Shown here: piece by piece, positions 36,846 through 50,353 of the stretch
Position numbering within the stretch: the stretch's first letter is position 1
How the letters are laid out: every line of letters starts with the position of its first letter
Origin: Acridotheres tristis
Lineage: Eukaryota > Chordata > Aves > Passeriformes > Sturnidae
DNA: 64,000 bases
Reading direction: 5' to 3'
Assembly (NCBI GenBank): GCA_037013685.1
Contig: CM072919.1
Span: 50,240,616-50,304,615 of the forward strand
The notes under the pieces: model-generated
What the model saw: the letters and a program-made list of their open reading frames with translations, nothing else
What the model was told of the DNA's origin: nothing
Databases searched by the model: none
Position numbers and translations under genes: made by a program

Positions 36846-39800
36846 AAGTCTAGGCTGAACATTCATCAAAACTATTTTTATACAAAAAATGCAATGAATT
36901 TCTTTCATACTAGGAATTAAATAGTTCTGTAAGCAAGGTGGTGCAATTGCAATTTCTTTGAACTCACAATAACCACTTCATTGATTCCTTCAACCTGGTT
37001 AAAATAGGAATAATTTTAAATCCTTCTTGGCTTAATTTGAATTGACAATAGTAGTTTTTAACATCAAATAACTGAAGTTCAGTAGCTCTTTTCTTAGAAG
37101 TAGTGGTGAACAAGACAGCAGCTAACATGTTTTGTCTGCTTGCTGACAGCACTATGTCCCAAATATTGTCCTAATTATCTTCCTTTTTTTCATGCTGTTA
37201 TTGAATTACTTCCAAAGTATGAGCTACTGTTGCTATGTATTTTGCTACATATTACTGTATTCCTTTTTTTTTTTTTAATTTCTATAATGATTCTGTTACT
37301 ATTTAAGGTTCTATGAGATCTGGTTTGTTTCCAATGTTTTATCCCACTTTGTTTTCTTTTTTCTTTTTAGAAGGGAGTGTTTATGATGAGGTGTTTCCTT
37401 TTTTTTTAATAACTTGTTTTTGTGAGAATTTTTGAATGCAGTACCAAATACGTCTCAACAAAGAATCACTCATTAAATGGAACTTAATCATATCAACAAA
37501 AAACAATGAACTACATTGCAAAAGATCCTTTCTCTCATCCTTTTTAGATGCAAGTATTCTGGAATGAAGTAGGCACAGGGATGTGACAGAGACAGTATTG
37601 TATTTGAGCTGGCGATAACTTGAACTGAAAATAAGGAAATCAGTTGTAAATGAGCACTATGGTTAGTAAACTTTATTAAAGAACAACAAAGAAAAATCTG
37701 AAATGTGAGACACCTGAAGTAGTTCTCTCATATGCCTGTGAGTGCTTTGTACCAATTCGAGCTCACAGGCAGGACTGCACTCTGCTGAAACTAACCAGTT
37801 CTAGATCAGAAATACAGTTTTCTGACAATGGACACTTGGGCATCAGACACTTGTTAAGACAAATTAAAACAAGTGCAGGTTTGGGCAGGCACATCAGGGT
37901 CCTGAGACCCTGCACTGCAAGGCCAGTAGAGAGCCTCTGGCCTTACATCAAACCTGGTAGAAATCATATATATTGAACTACAGTTTCAACTTGAACTAGA
38001 TGTCATTATGAAATCTCAAAGGAAAAACGTTTATTACACATGTACTGGTTTCTTTAAAAAATGTGTATTGGAAATAATATTAGCAGTATTAATGATAATA
38101 ATAACAACAAGAACAATAATAAGGTGGCAAAGGATATTGATTATGATCTTTGCACTATTTTCTTATGACAACTAAGATGAAATGAAATAAAAGGGGATCT
38201 TAAAAGTTGTCCTGTATGACCTGACTGACATATGCAGACAATTTCTCACCTTGTGAACAAATCAAATACTAACTTTGACAGAAATCAAAAATAAGTGTAT
38301 TTTTTCAAGACAGAAAAATGAAAGTAAAGCCATTGTTAGGTGACAGATGATTAAAAACAATAAGAAGGGCTAAAAAGATCTGTGTGTAGATAGCCTCATT
38401 ACTGATGTGAATGAAACTGGAATAACAGAGAAAAGTACAAGACGAATCTGTTGGTTGAAGTGTGGTAGTTTAGGTTTGGCTTGTCTTGATCTGGTTTGGT
38501 TTAGTTTTGTTCCTTCCCCAGCTCCTTTGCCCTCTTTTAGATTAATCATTTTGGATGCCAGGATTCTCAAAGGTGTGAGAAAGGTTCTCAAAAATATAAC
38601 AAGTATGATTAGGTTTAAAAAGTCTTGGCTGACTCTGCTTTCATTTCAATGGTACATCTAACTATATAGGCATATTATAGGATCTGATAACATTTTTATA
38701 GGAGTGAGAAGAAGGAAATTGCATGGGAATGTGATTTATGGTGAAAATTTGAGAAAATCCTGTATTTGTTCAGCATAAAGTGCTTTGAAACTAAGACCCT
38801 GAGGAATATTTATTTTTTTTAGCTTTATGCTGTGAAGCAGATTTAAGTTGTACTTAACAAGCAGAATTGCATTTGAATTGCTTTAGGAAAATAAATCAAG
38901 TTTGAACTCTTTATTACTTGTAATTTAATATGTTCTGAAGTGAAACAGTTTGCATTGTGTAAGATGGAATTTATAGATTGTGGAAAAGCCTATGGCAAGT
39001 GTGCTTTTTAAGATCTGATATGGTACAACACAGTCCCAGCTTCTTTGCTGAATATCCGAATTTAGTTATAAAAGCATGTTTACTCTTTGGTTTTTGATTG
39101 TGTAAGCAGAAAGAACCTGCAATATGTAAGCATGACCTTAAAGTAAATTAAAAATTAATACTAAGATTAACACCAATCTTCTATATTAAGTAAAAAGATT
39201 CAATTATCTACAACCTGGATTACTAAGAATATATTACAATAGGCTAGAAATTACTGAATTAATTGCATCAACATTCAGCTTTTTATTCATTTAAGTACCA
39301 CTGTCAAAATAAGGGAGGAGAAATATTATACCTCTAAAATGTTTTAGTTATAGTTTCTCCGTTTAGTGAAGATATTTGACTCTCACATTATTTTTTCTGT
39401 ATGTTCAAATGCACATAGTATGCAATCTGTAATAGCATAGCCATGATAACACTGATAATTAGATTATGCATTGAAAATACTCCTAAAGAATTATATACAA
39501 AACTAGATGTAGTGCAGAATCTTAATAGCTGAATGCCTGCAAACCTATAAAACCTAATACTATATTATCTGTTGACGAAATTTTTTATGTCTGACAAGCA
39601 GTTTTGTCTCCTTTTTGTTTCCTCATCCATTATTAAAAAATAATAATAATAATTTCATTTTTGGGTTTTGTAGATAATTTCTCATCTTAGTAAACTTATA
39701 TGTCTCATACTAACAAACCAGATTATTTGGACTCCATATTTTGCACTAATCCAACATCTTCTAAATCAAACCAATAACATATCTCAAGATTTTTGCTGCA

Positions 39801-40104
39801 TGTTCCTAAACAAGGAACAGTAGGATCTGGTGTTTAAGGCTATTCATCTAGTCTAGTGACTATTCAATCCACATCACAGCAAGTTCTTCCCTTGCTATAT
39901 GAATAGCTTCAATTACTTTGATCAAGTTATTACCAAATGAAGCCATAAAGAAGGTTTTGAAAACAGTTTATTACACCTACCATATTAGGAGAACCATAAT
40001 ATTTAAAACTAGCTGTTCCTTTCAGATGGTAGAAACCAAGGCAATGAATGGAAGTTATTATGTCAAAAGCTATTCCTGCAGAGTGAGGATTCAGCCAGCA
40101 GGCA
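36846..40104. other. Unique AT-rich non-coding DNA
   Basis: No gene or transposon recognised. Short AAT/AAC-type simple repeats at about 38090-38120 and an AAT run at 39636-39654. Confidence 0.6.
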
Positions 40105-40470
40105 TAAGGAAAGGTTGAAATCAGAAAGAACCTCTGGATTAAACCTAGTCGACAACTTCTGTTTATGCAGGGTCACCTAGACCAGGTTTCCAAGATACAT
40201 GTCCAGAATATCTTTTGATCTACAAGGACAGAGATCCCACAATCTTTCTGGTCTACCTTTTTCAGTAGTTGGTTCCCAAAAGGGAGAAAGTTTTTTGTGT
40301 TCAGAAAGACCCTACTATGTTTCAGTTTCTGCACATTTCATTTGATCTTGTCACTAGACACCCTTGAAAAGAGCCTGATTCCATCATCTTTGAACTCTCC
40401 CTTCAGATTTGTACATACTTTGATGGGATCTGCCTTAAGCCTTTTCTCTATCATCCAGATAATTAATAAC
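40105..40470 (-). mobile_element. Old CR1 LINE 3' fragment
   Basis: Diverged but collinear with the CR1 3' region read on the minus strand. Landmarks in order: AGAACCTCTGG, CAGGGTCACCTAGACCAGGTT, CATGTCCAGAATATCTTTTGA, AGTTTTTTGTGTTCAGA, TTTCAGTTTCTGCACATTTCAT, TGTCACTAGACACCCTTGAAAAGAGCCTG, and TTGTACATACTTTGATGGGATCTGCC. The 40297-40518 open frame is chance. The high divergence implies an ancient insertion. Confidence 0.85.
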
Positions 40471-43400
40471 GGTGTTAAGCGTGTTAAATGTGCTCTGTCT
40501 TGTGTTCTTATGATCTAACTTTCTACAATATATTTCAGGGTGTTATGTGGGATAAGGGATCTCTTGAGGCCAGGAGTGGTGGAGATTCCCAAAGGTTGCA
40601 CCAAAGCAAGACTTCACCCAGTTGTGTGGGGATAAGGCCAGACTGAGTTCTAGCTGTCAAATCAGACTGCAGGTGGGTGTGAGGATTTTGCCTGGTAATT
40701 GCAGCCAGGGTCAAACACAGACCCATGATGATGGGATGACTAAAAAGAACTTCATCAATATTTTATCATTGATAAGGAAGAAAGTGCCACTTAAGTAAAT
40801 CTGCTCTCCGTATAACATTGTGAGAGGACTTTTTTCGTTTAGGAGGAAATTATCTTTTCTCGTCCTTTCCAGCATAACTTTTATATTCAAGGTAAATTTT
40901 AAAGGGTTGCATGCAAAGCAAGTCTGGTTGTCAGTTCCCTGATGACAGAATACATAAAATTTATTTCAACAGGTGATGCTCCAGATCACATCTTTGATGC
41001 AGCTTCTCTGTGGGTAACAGATTCATCATTCCCTAGTTCTTGGAAGCAGACAGCAGCTATTCTGATTCCTGATATAAACTCCTGTAGCTTTTGATGGTCT
41101 TTGTATGTGTTTCCAATAGCCAATTTAGATTCACAGATTCATTCACAAAAACAGAGAAGAAGGATATCTAATACCAAAGAATGCTAGAAATAAGCCAGAC
41201 ACGTTTATGCCTAGGGTTATTGATTAAATTAGAATCTTTCCAATCATAACTTCTGTTAAAATCGATTTTTTTCAGGAGGAAGGGTAAGAAAGATGGTCTT
41301 AAATTTATAAATTGCAGATCTTTTATTTGGATTTCTGTATTTTTCTGGAGATATTCAAAAATAATCAGTGCTGTGTGAAGCCTAAAAATGAGATCCATCT
41401 AGGTGATTTTTGAACATGGATTTATACCATTCTTTAAAATTGTTTAAATAGCATAACCATCCTTTATCCGGAGATTACAGATGCAGGGTGAAGGATTTCT
41501 GAAATCAAATCAGAATGTATTAATAATCACATCATTTCTTGATAATGCCTTTTTTTCCTACTAAACAAGCCTTTCACAATATTTATCAAGAAAAAGAGAA
41601 TTTAGAGCACACCTGATCCATTTGGCCAGATTGCACTAGTACATTTCAGAAACATGCTTTATAAACTAAAGACAATGGTAAGCAGATTGTATTGAATTGG
41701 TTTGGATGAATAGTGAGTGGATGATGAACAATATATTCAGGAGAACAGGAAAGTTCTTATTGATTTTATCTTTACAGACTTGGGCTCTTTCCCTGACATT
41801 CACTAAGGCTACTTGTTAGTATTACTTTGGCCTATATTTTCAGAAGCACAGGAGTGGAATTTTACATGAAGCTTCAAGCATGATCCATCGAAAATCCCAG
41901 AAAACCCAAACACATTATTTGTTTGAAGCCAAATAACAATTAAAATTACTAATAATTAATTAATAATTAATAAATCAATAATAATAAAAAATGTAAGAAT
42001 TTAGAACTTCCAAAGCCTAAAATATTTTTTCTTCAAATCCCAAAACCCAGTAAGTAGTATTTTTGCCAGTGTTGACTGACAGAAAGTTTTAGATCAATTC
42101 AACAGTACAGAGTTTTAGGATCTGCTGGATTTGCCTTGACTCAGGGTGATTTTATCTTGCTTTAACAAACATCTAGAAGCCAAGAAATGATTGCCAAATA
42201 TTTTGGAGCTGCAGCTCTATGAGTTTCATCAGGTCAAGGTCTGATGCTTTATATCATCATCATCATTATCACTCGAATTTCTGAAAATTTGCCAGTTTTA
42301 TGAGCTATATTTTCATTTAGATCATAAAATATATATTTTTAAAAAAAAGTTGGTTATCTGAAGTATCTATCTTCAACATATGCAACAACATTTTAGATAA
42401 CATCGACTGCCAGAACATTTGGATATGTGTATCAGCTGACTGCTTTTTAGGACTAAACAGAAAAATTATTAAGTAGAAAAGATGTCAAAAGAAGTCATCA
42501 GGGATATTTTCTGAGATGAACTTTTTAGTCATCTTATTTGGCTTACAATTGCTACATTATTCTCTGTCAATGTCTGTTAGTCTTCTTAAACAAAATCTTT
42601 AATTAATATTGCTGATATAGTAATAGATAAAATTTTATATACATGCATATATGTTATTATTCCTCACTTTAAATTCCTTCCTTCTTGGATTTTATATATG
42701 CCTCAGAAGAACCACATATTCATGTACCACATACCACACATATCCTTTTTTTCTCACACATGTAGATATAGAACAAAAAGAGCATGTGTTGTATTTAGTA
42801 GCAGAAATAATAGAAAACATGATCCTGTTTACAAGAGAGGTAGTGTGTTATTCCATTTTTAATCAAAGGTGTAACTTTCATCTTTAAACAGAAAAAATTT
42901 AGATTTCAAAATTTAATAGTTATTTGAAGTTTAATGCTATCTCTCTCTCCCTTTTTAAACTGTGTTTGCTAGGGTTTACAGCTTCTAGAAGTATCAAAGA
43001 AACCCTACTAAATACATGACTTTTCTGGTAATTAGACACGGAGAACTAGATTCCATGGAGTTCCTTGTTTTTATTGCCTCCATTCCAAACTTGACAACAT
43101 GCAATCCAATCACGTTTGTCTCTACTTTAAGTAGAGAACTAGACTAGAAGAATCACTCTAATGTTCCCTTCCTGCCTAAATTATTCATTATTCTATGGCT
43201 TTGTGATAAAAAAAGCATTTACAGTAAGTTTTGTCTGAGAATTCATCACCACCAGTCCTTGTCTCATGTCATGATACGACATACCAGCACATCAGAAGAC
43301 AACCAGTTCCTCCAAGTGCACTACTATATCATCTTTTTCACCTCTGGAATTAACTCACATTAAAAAATCACTTTTAATTACTAATTAATTAATTAGTTAA

Positions 43401-44332
43401 TCACATTAGAAAATAAGTGTGATCTAAGTAGGGATTTACTTAGATCTGAAAACTGAAACTCTGTGTAAAGTTTCTCTTTTTTTCCTTCTTGCTCTCATTT
43501 GGAAATGTTTGTGGTCTCTGCAGCTACCTTATCTATTGTATTTTTCACAGATTTCATTGCTTATAAATTCCAAATATGGATATAGGGTTACAGTTTAAGA
43601 TTGGCAGAGAAATTTCTGGATTTCTCCTTCTTACCCTGAAAAGTGTTTATAAGCAGTTTGGTCGCCATTATGATTGTAATAATAAGGGTCTGTAGTATCA
43701 AAATGAAGTAGAACTGAATTTTATTTTAGTAGCTATCAGTTTCCAGTCTTTTCTGTCATTTTCCTGCCATATGCATTAATTTCTCCATGCCTCCATATTA
43801 AAAAACAGGACAATTTATTTAAGAAATACCAAACTGCAGCATACATGAATGATGATTATTCACTTAGCCATGAGTTTTAAGGACAGATCTGTTTGCCAGG
43901 CGTGGAAGACAGAGCTTTCATTCTTAAAATAGAATGAAGCGACCCTTAAAATTCAATACCTCTGAAGATTAAGTTGTCTAGCTTAATCAGAGAGATGATT
44001 GAGGGATGAATTCCATATGAATATATATGTATATGCACACTACTGTCATCAAAAGGAGAGGACAGCTGTTTAGCTTTGAAGACAAAATGATGACATAAAA
44101 CCTGTTATTGAGACCCAACTTTTAGACATGTATTAGAATTAGAAATAAATGTTCTAGTTGAGATATTTAAATATTAACAGAGTAATGCAACTTTCAATCC
44201 TTTGATAACACAACTATTTAAAGATGTACTTCACTCCAGAAAATTTTATAACCTCTATGCATAGTCTTAGTAACTATAGGACTGCTTTGGTCCATTTGGA
44301 CTGTGACATATTTACATCTCCAATTCCCCATT
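40471..44332. other. Unique AT-rich non-coding DNA
   Basis: No gene or transposon recognised. Includes an ATT/AAT-rich low-complexity stretch (41941-41995) and an ATC run (42254-42271). Confidence 0.6.
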
Positions 44333-44386
44333 TTCTTCCTCCTCCTCTTCCTCCTCCTCCTCCTGCTCATCATCATCATCATCTTT
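44333..44386. repeat. Compound trinucleotide repeat (TCC)n-(ATC)n
   Basis: CTTCCTCCTCCTCTTCCTCCTCCTCCTCCTGCTCATCATCATCATCATC. It gives proline and histidine runs in the overlapping 44224-44421 frame, which is therefore not a gene. Confidence 0.9.
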
Positions 44387-44850
44387 CAAGACTACAGGGG
44401 AAACAAAATTTAATACATTGACATTTTAATGTTCTTTGTACTTCCGTCTATACATTAAACCAGTAACAAAATCAAATTTCATGCTTCAAAGCTTTAGCTA
44501 GTCATCAGCAAAGTGAAGGAGTACATTGTCTTGATGAGTAATTGGTTAGATATATTATTTCAACTCTTCCTCTAAAGAATCAGAGGCTATAGCTGCAACT
44601 ATAGAGTGGAAGAAAAGATAGATAAAAAGACGTTTAAAATATACTTTTATCTACTGATATAATCAAGGTCATGCTGCTCACCAGATTTTTATTCAAATAG
44701 CAAATTTTCCATGATAAGTCAGATGGGGAGCTTGGGAGATTTTTGTCAACTTTTTAATTTTCTTTACAGCAAAATGAGTAGATGGAGGTCTTGAAATGAC
44801 ATAATTTGAAAATTATCTTTTCAGCTTCTAAATTTTATGATCAGAATAAA

Positions 44851-44871
44851 TCACTTCTTGACAAGAAGTGA
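44851..44871. repeat. Perfect inverted repeat, 10-bp arms
   Basis: TCACTTCTTG, one A, then CAAGAAGTGA. A compact perfect palindrome of 21 bp, standing alone in unique sequence. Confidence 0.9.
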
Positions 44872-45071
44872 CAAAACTTAGCTCAGTTGAATTATCTGTG
44901 TATATTTCAGATAATAAAATCCTTTAAATATTTAAAACCTGGAGAAGAGCACATATGGCCTCCCTTGATGTCATGACCTACTCAGGGAGAAATGAATACA
45001 ATCATTACCCCTATGTACTCTAAGAAAGGGAAGTTACCAGCTGGCAGTACTCAGATCAAAAGTCTGACAGT
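44872..45071. other. Unique spacer before LTR
   Basis: Nothing recognised. Confidence 0.5.
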
Positions 45072-46006
45072 TGTTGTGGTTGACCTTGGACTACTGCCAT
45101 ATCTCCACCCAGCCACCCACTCACTTCCTCTCCTTACCAGAACAGGAAGAGTAAATTAGATTGAAAATTCTTGTCATCTGCTAATGTCTCTGCACTCTTT
45201 ATGGGGACAGAATTATACCACACTAGAAAATGACCTGGTTAAAATTACATAAAAAAAATAAAACAATGAAATCCAGATTAATGATTATGCATTTAAGATA
45301 AAAATAAACAATTTGGAAAATCTGTACCATTTTAGCAAACACTATAACTGCGAAGTTGAATAAAAGAATTCCTTTATACTTCTAATTTGATAAGAACACA
45401 ATGAACCTTAAGGAAATATAAGTAGTTCACTTTACCTAATATCCTGTATTTATAATACAGCTCCAGTATGGGTCATTTCCATGGAGTGCAGTCCTTCAGG
45501 AACAGACTGCTCCAACATGAGTTCCCCATGGGCTGTAGGTCTTGTGAGAAGATATGCTGCCACTTGGACTCCTCTTCACATTCTCCTGTGTTGACTTTCC
45601 ACAATCCACAGCTTCCATTAGGGCATGTTTTTCTGTAGTGTGGAGACATCTGTGGCCTACATTGTTGATATCTTCTCCAACATGGTCTTCCATGGGCTGC
45701 AGAGGAATCTTTAATCCAGTGTTGGGAGCACATATTTCTTCCTCCTCCCCCGATCTTAGCATCTGTAAGTTGTTTGTTTCACATTTTTTCTCATTCCAGT
45801 CTCTCATAGCTGCTACATGGTATATGTTGCCGTTTCCGAGATATGTTATCAGAGAAGCAGAATCATCTTTGTTGATGCATTAAGCTGTGTCCTGCAGTGT
45901 ATCCATTTTGGAGCTGCCTGGAACTTTCTCTGTCTCGTGTTGTGAAAGTCCCCGCTTTCACAGAAACCACCCCTGCAGCTCTCCTCCCCAATATCTTGCC
46001 ACAACA
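45072..46006 (-). mobile_element. Avian ERV LTR (ERVL-type), second copy, minus strand
   Basis: The plus strand starts TGTTGTGG and ends CCACAACA, a perfect 8-bp terminal inverted repeat with TG...CA ends. About 935 bp. The left part (GTTGACCTTGGACTACTGCC...CCACCCAGCC) is a diverged form of the left edge of the copy at 23668. The right half shares the TCCATGGGCTGCAG-type units and the block GATATGTTATC. No coding sequence remains. Both copies have the same orientation. This one is more diverged in its middle (45180-45460) and I could not find a target duplication. The 45473-45883 frames are chance. Confidence 0.78.
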
Positions 46007-49000
46007 GGAAAAAACATTTATAATTAGGACTATTGCATTATCATGACAAAATTTTTAAATTCATAATCAAAATGTCTCTCTATAAACTCATAGGTGATTA
46101 TGATTTCAAGTAGTTAGTAAACTACTACAATTTTTGAACAAATTTGGAATAGAATCTGTACTCAGAAACTAGCTCTTATAATTCCACAATGCTTTAGAAG
46201 ATGTGTTTGTTTTTATATTTTCTTTAAAAAATCATTACTTTTCTGACATAAATCAGAATGTGAGAATCTCAGTCACTTTAAGTTCTGGAGTCAGTATCAA
46301 TGTATTTGTTAACACTTTGCAGTCTGTGAAGATATGGTAGAGATTTTCTGTCTCTGCATTTCCCCTGTAGTTTTGTGAAGCTTTTTCTTATCTCAAGCAT
46401 GTAATCCCTTGTAGTATAAGGACTTGTAGTCTTATTATAAGGACTTTCAATCTTACCTAAAAGATACTGCAGCTGATGAAAATCTTCTTGCTAGATCAAG
46501 AAAGCCTGGAAAATTTGTTTTGAGAGGCCAGTAAAATAGGTAGCATGATGCAGAACTTACATCTTTGAGGGCAGCAGGAGACGAATAAGCCCATTCCCTC
46601 TTGAATGATAGGGTAGAACAGGTTCTTTATGATTCTTTCCACAAGGACAATCAAGGTACAAAGGTATATGAACTGTTGCTGATAAAGAGTTTTTAGAAAG
46701 GTATGGTGATTAGTTTTATAAAGAGAAAATAGGGAATTCTGTCATGGATTTCAGTGTTTTGTAATGCAAATATCATAAACTGAATGAATGAAAATGAGCA
46801 AAAAATCTGAAACTCATATGACATGTAAAGATAATAAATTTATGTTCCTGTTCTTTTTTTGTGTGCATGCTAGTGTTGTCAGTTAAAAAGTTACATTGTA
46901 CACTTAGAACTGTGGTGCTCAGGTACTGGCAGAAATTAAGTTTTCATTTCATTTGAAAACACTTTTGGTTTTAATCTCTTTTATTTCGCTTGTTTTATTT
47001 TGTTTCTAAATGGTATGATTATGTCTGTAATAAATTATTCAGTGGAAAATATTTTGATATATTTTACTATAGAGAGAAATTAAGCTCTCAAATGCATAAA
47101 TATTCCATCACTGGGAAAGAAAAAAATAACTCTTAAAGGGTATCACTTTCAGGGATGGAAATTTTATGTAAGATATGTGTTCATAAAATTGCTTTATTAA
47201 TTTGATGGGGTTTTTTCTATTAATTTGATAATGCTTCCATATATATAACAAAATGTAATAGAAACATGAACTGCCCCCCACAAATATATCTGCAAATCAC
47301 AAATGCAGGTAAAATATGTGGAATAAATGAAATTTCAGAGTTAGAAATGCTTATGTAACTGTAAATATGGATGATTTGTTAAAACAGACGGACTGTATAA
47401 TGTAGGGTCATATCCCACGTGTGAATGAAGGGACATAGAAAAAGGATTTAATTTTTGCAAAAGGAACTTATCATCATCTCATGTAGCTGCCCTTTCTCTC
47501 CAAAGAAATAAGGAAAGGCTTATTGAACTCTCTAGTATTTATGGAAGCTAAAATAATATCATGTCTTTTTTTTTTAATAAATAATTTGCCTTTTAATCTA
47601 ATTTACACTACTAAGGATAACTTGTGTATTATTTTCCCTTTTTCAGAAATCACGAGTATCACATAAACATTGGGAATGTTCTTTGGTGTGTTGTTTCTTT
47701 GACTTCTGAGGCAAGGATTTATATTATGTCTTGTGATTTTAAAAAGAAATTTTCAAACAAGGTATAATGTCCATGTCCCATGTGGCATCTAGCATCTGAA
47801 ATCTTCTACCCTATATTTCTTTGAACAAGGGCTTTTGTGTCAGATTCTTGTAATTTTTTTCTATCAACTGAACTAGTAAAAGAAATTAGTCCTCCTCATA
47901 AGCTTTTCTTTAATGCCTAGCTTTTGTCTTTGTGGAGCAGAGTTATAGGTATGAATTGAGTACATTGGAATTAATTGTGGCCAGAAGCACATATGGAAAC
48001 GTCAATGCTGAAGCTTAACCTTTTTTCTAACACTGTCAACTATATATTGGCAACTGGCTTTCTCAGCCTGTTTTCTGACAAAATGTAAATTTTTCAGGCT
48101 TGCTAGCAGGGAATTTCAGCATACATCATAGAAGAGAGAGGCAATAATGCACAATGCTCCGTTAGTGGCTAACAGAGGTAGCAGACAGCCCAAAGCATCA
48201 TGCTTATCTGTTGCTTTCATTCAGGAGCCAAAGTGATCTTTCCTTCTGTTCCCAACTGATAACAAGTGCAAAATACAGGCAAAAATAACTTTGTGCCAAC
48301 TGCATCCCTATTAAAAAAAGAGAAAAACCAACTGCTGGGCTGATTGGCAAGAAGATGTTGAAAATGTTTATATGTTTCCTGACACTGAATGTGTAGAAGT
48401 GGAACTAAGGGAAGGGGAAACTGAGTTCTGGGAAAAAAGAGGAGAAGAGAAGCCAAGAAAAGCCATAGGAAAAGATTATATACATTGAAAGAAATAAATG
48501 TTAATTTAAAATTTAACAAGGAAAAGATATTCTGAGGGAAAGTAGCTTTTACTTCACTGGAATTGAAAATGTATACCCAGTTTGTTTCCCTACAGCAGCT
48601 GAAGTGTGCGAGAAAGTCTCATGATGCTGCTGCCCAAGTTTGTTTCTCAATTTCAAGACAGTAGTTACAAAAGAGAAGAGATTTTGCCTCTTAACCTCTG
48701 GTAATGATTCAGTGATTAGTTAATTATCATAGGTCTCCTGCACTCGTCTGCCTTGGAGAATTCCAGACTAGAGTTGTTTGGAAATTCACCATTAGAATAA
48801 TTTCTGTTAAATTATTAATTGGTTTCAAGGTGCAACTTGTGATGACATACACAGCAAAGTAGATTTATCTTTGAAACACTTTGGAGAGATTTAATTCTCG
48901 GTTGCACATTCTACTAATTTATCCTTACAGTCTAAAAGTATCAACACCTACTTATATTTCACTGTACTTTTCTTTTGGAAAAATTGTTGGGTTTCTGACA

Positions 49001-50198
49001 AAGTCTTCAAACACTTTTGGAATTCTACCTGTGAATAAACGTTTTGAAATTCAAAAATATTATTGGAGTTGGGAAAAAAGCCCTACTGCGGTTCTGTACT
49101 GATGGTTATTTGTGGTCAAATATGTAAGCATTTTAAATGAGTTTTAAATGAGTTTACTAATTGTGTAAGTCTGGAGCTGCAAAGTGTTTCCGGAATAATG
49201 TAGACTTTTTATTTATTGGAATTATATATATATGTCTAAGATTAGGAATTTGTTTCTTTATATTAGAGTTAGAACATAGTAAAAGGAGCTTTCAGCTGCT
49301 AGGAAATGGCATATTAATTTTATAGGATTATTTCAATTGTTTTGAACTAATGAATTATTTAAATAATTAGAGGACAGGAAAAGTGAAAAGCATTACTGAA
49401 TTATATTTTTTTAGCTTTTTTAAGGTTCTTTTAAGTTTTAAGAGCATAATTTTTTTCTGATGAAATAAAGATATGCAATTTGCCTTCAATAAAATGACAT
49501 TAATTCATAAAATAATGTCAGTATGTGACAAAGTCTAATTCTCCTAAATGCTTACACTCTAAATGAAAGGCCATAAATTTGTCTGATATGCAGTGCCTCT
49601 CCAACCAATATTTATATACAGCATTGAATAACTAACTATATACCATTAATCCATCTTCTTGTAGTCTTTTTATAACCTATCATTTCTTCATAAGCTGTAT
49701 ATCTTTCACAGCAAGGAATGCTGATGGATAAAGATCTCAAATTTTATAAGCCATCTGTGATTTTTTTTGATATTATTACCATTGCATGCAAGCTCACTAT
49801 TAAGTTGTTTTAACTCAGTGAGTTTCTGAAAAATTATGCCTGCTGCAGAAGTTCATTCAGTGCTGTTATATAGCTGAGAGTTTTAATATGTTCTAGTTTC
49901 TTTTGGTTGGAAGGACAGACATATCATATGGTCACAAGACAACAAAATTATTGAATATTTATATTCTAGGTGTAATGAATGTCAGTTTTTCCCATGGTGT
50001 TTTTCCATGTATCTTCAGCATATCTCTGTCCCTTTACATATCTCTTTGTTGCCATGCTGCTACTGCTTGTCCTTCTTCTGCCTGCAAATAGTTTTCATGA
50101 AGACTGATACTATAATTTTTTTCCCAGGAACTTAAGTCAAACTGATTTGGCTATGATTTTTTCAGTACCTTCTTTTTCCCATCTTCTTGTAGAATGAT
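46007..50198. other. Unique AT-rich non-coding DNA
   Basis: No gene or transposon recognised. A block at about 48560-48880 is less repetitive and carries TAATTA-type words, including GTGATTAGTTAATTATCA. Short duplications at 47199-47232 (TTAATTTGAT) and 49127-49152 (GTTTTAAATGA). Confidence 0.6.
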
Positions 50199-50353
50199 GT
50201 ATAGTATTCTGTAGTATAGTATTCTGTAATATAGTATAGTATAGTATACTATACTATACCATACTATACTATACTATACTATACTATACTATACTATACT
50301 ATACCATACCATACCATACCATACCATACCATACTATACTATACTGTAGTATA
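50199..50353. repeat. Inverted pentanucleotide array (ATAGT)n / (ATACT)n
   Basis: The first third is built of ATAGT/ATTCTGT units. The strand sense then flips at the palindromic centre AGTATACT (about 50244-50251), and the array continues as ATACT units with an internal block of about seven ATACC variants (about 50301-50332). Since ATAGT is the reverse complement of ACTAT, the two halves can pair with each other. Confidence 0.9.

Noticed and set aside
36455..36858. Three overlapping plus-strand frames as a small gene
   Set aside because: All arise from the GC-rich block. None has a motif, splice context or consistent codon pattern.
44224..44421. Proline/histidine-rich 65-codon frame
   Set aside because: It is the translation of a (TCC)n-(ATC)n microsatellite.
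44851..44871. 21-bp perfect palindrome as an operator or terminator
   Set aside because: Bacterial-type regulatory logic does not apply here, and palindromes of this length are expected occasionally in 64 kb of AT-rich DNA. Kept only as a repeat feature.
45473..45883. Open frames of 86-109 codons on both strands
   Set aside because: Same LTR family as above, with the same explanation.
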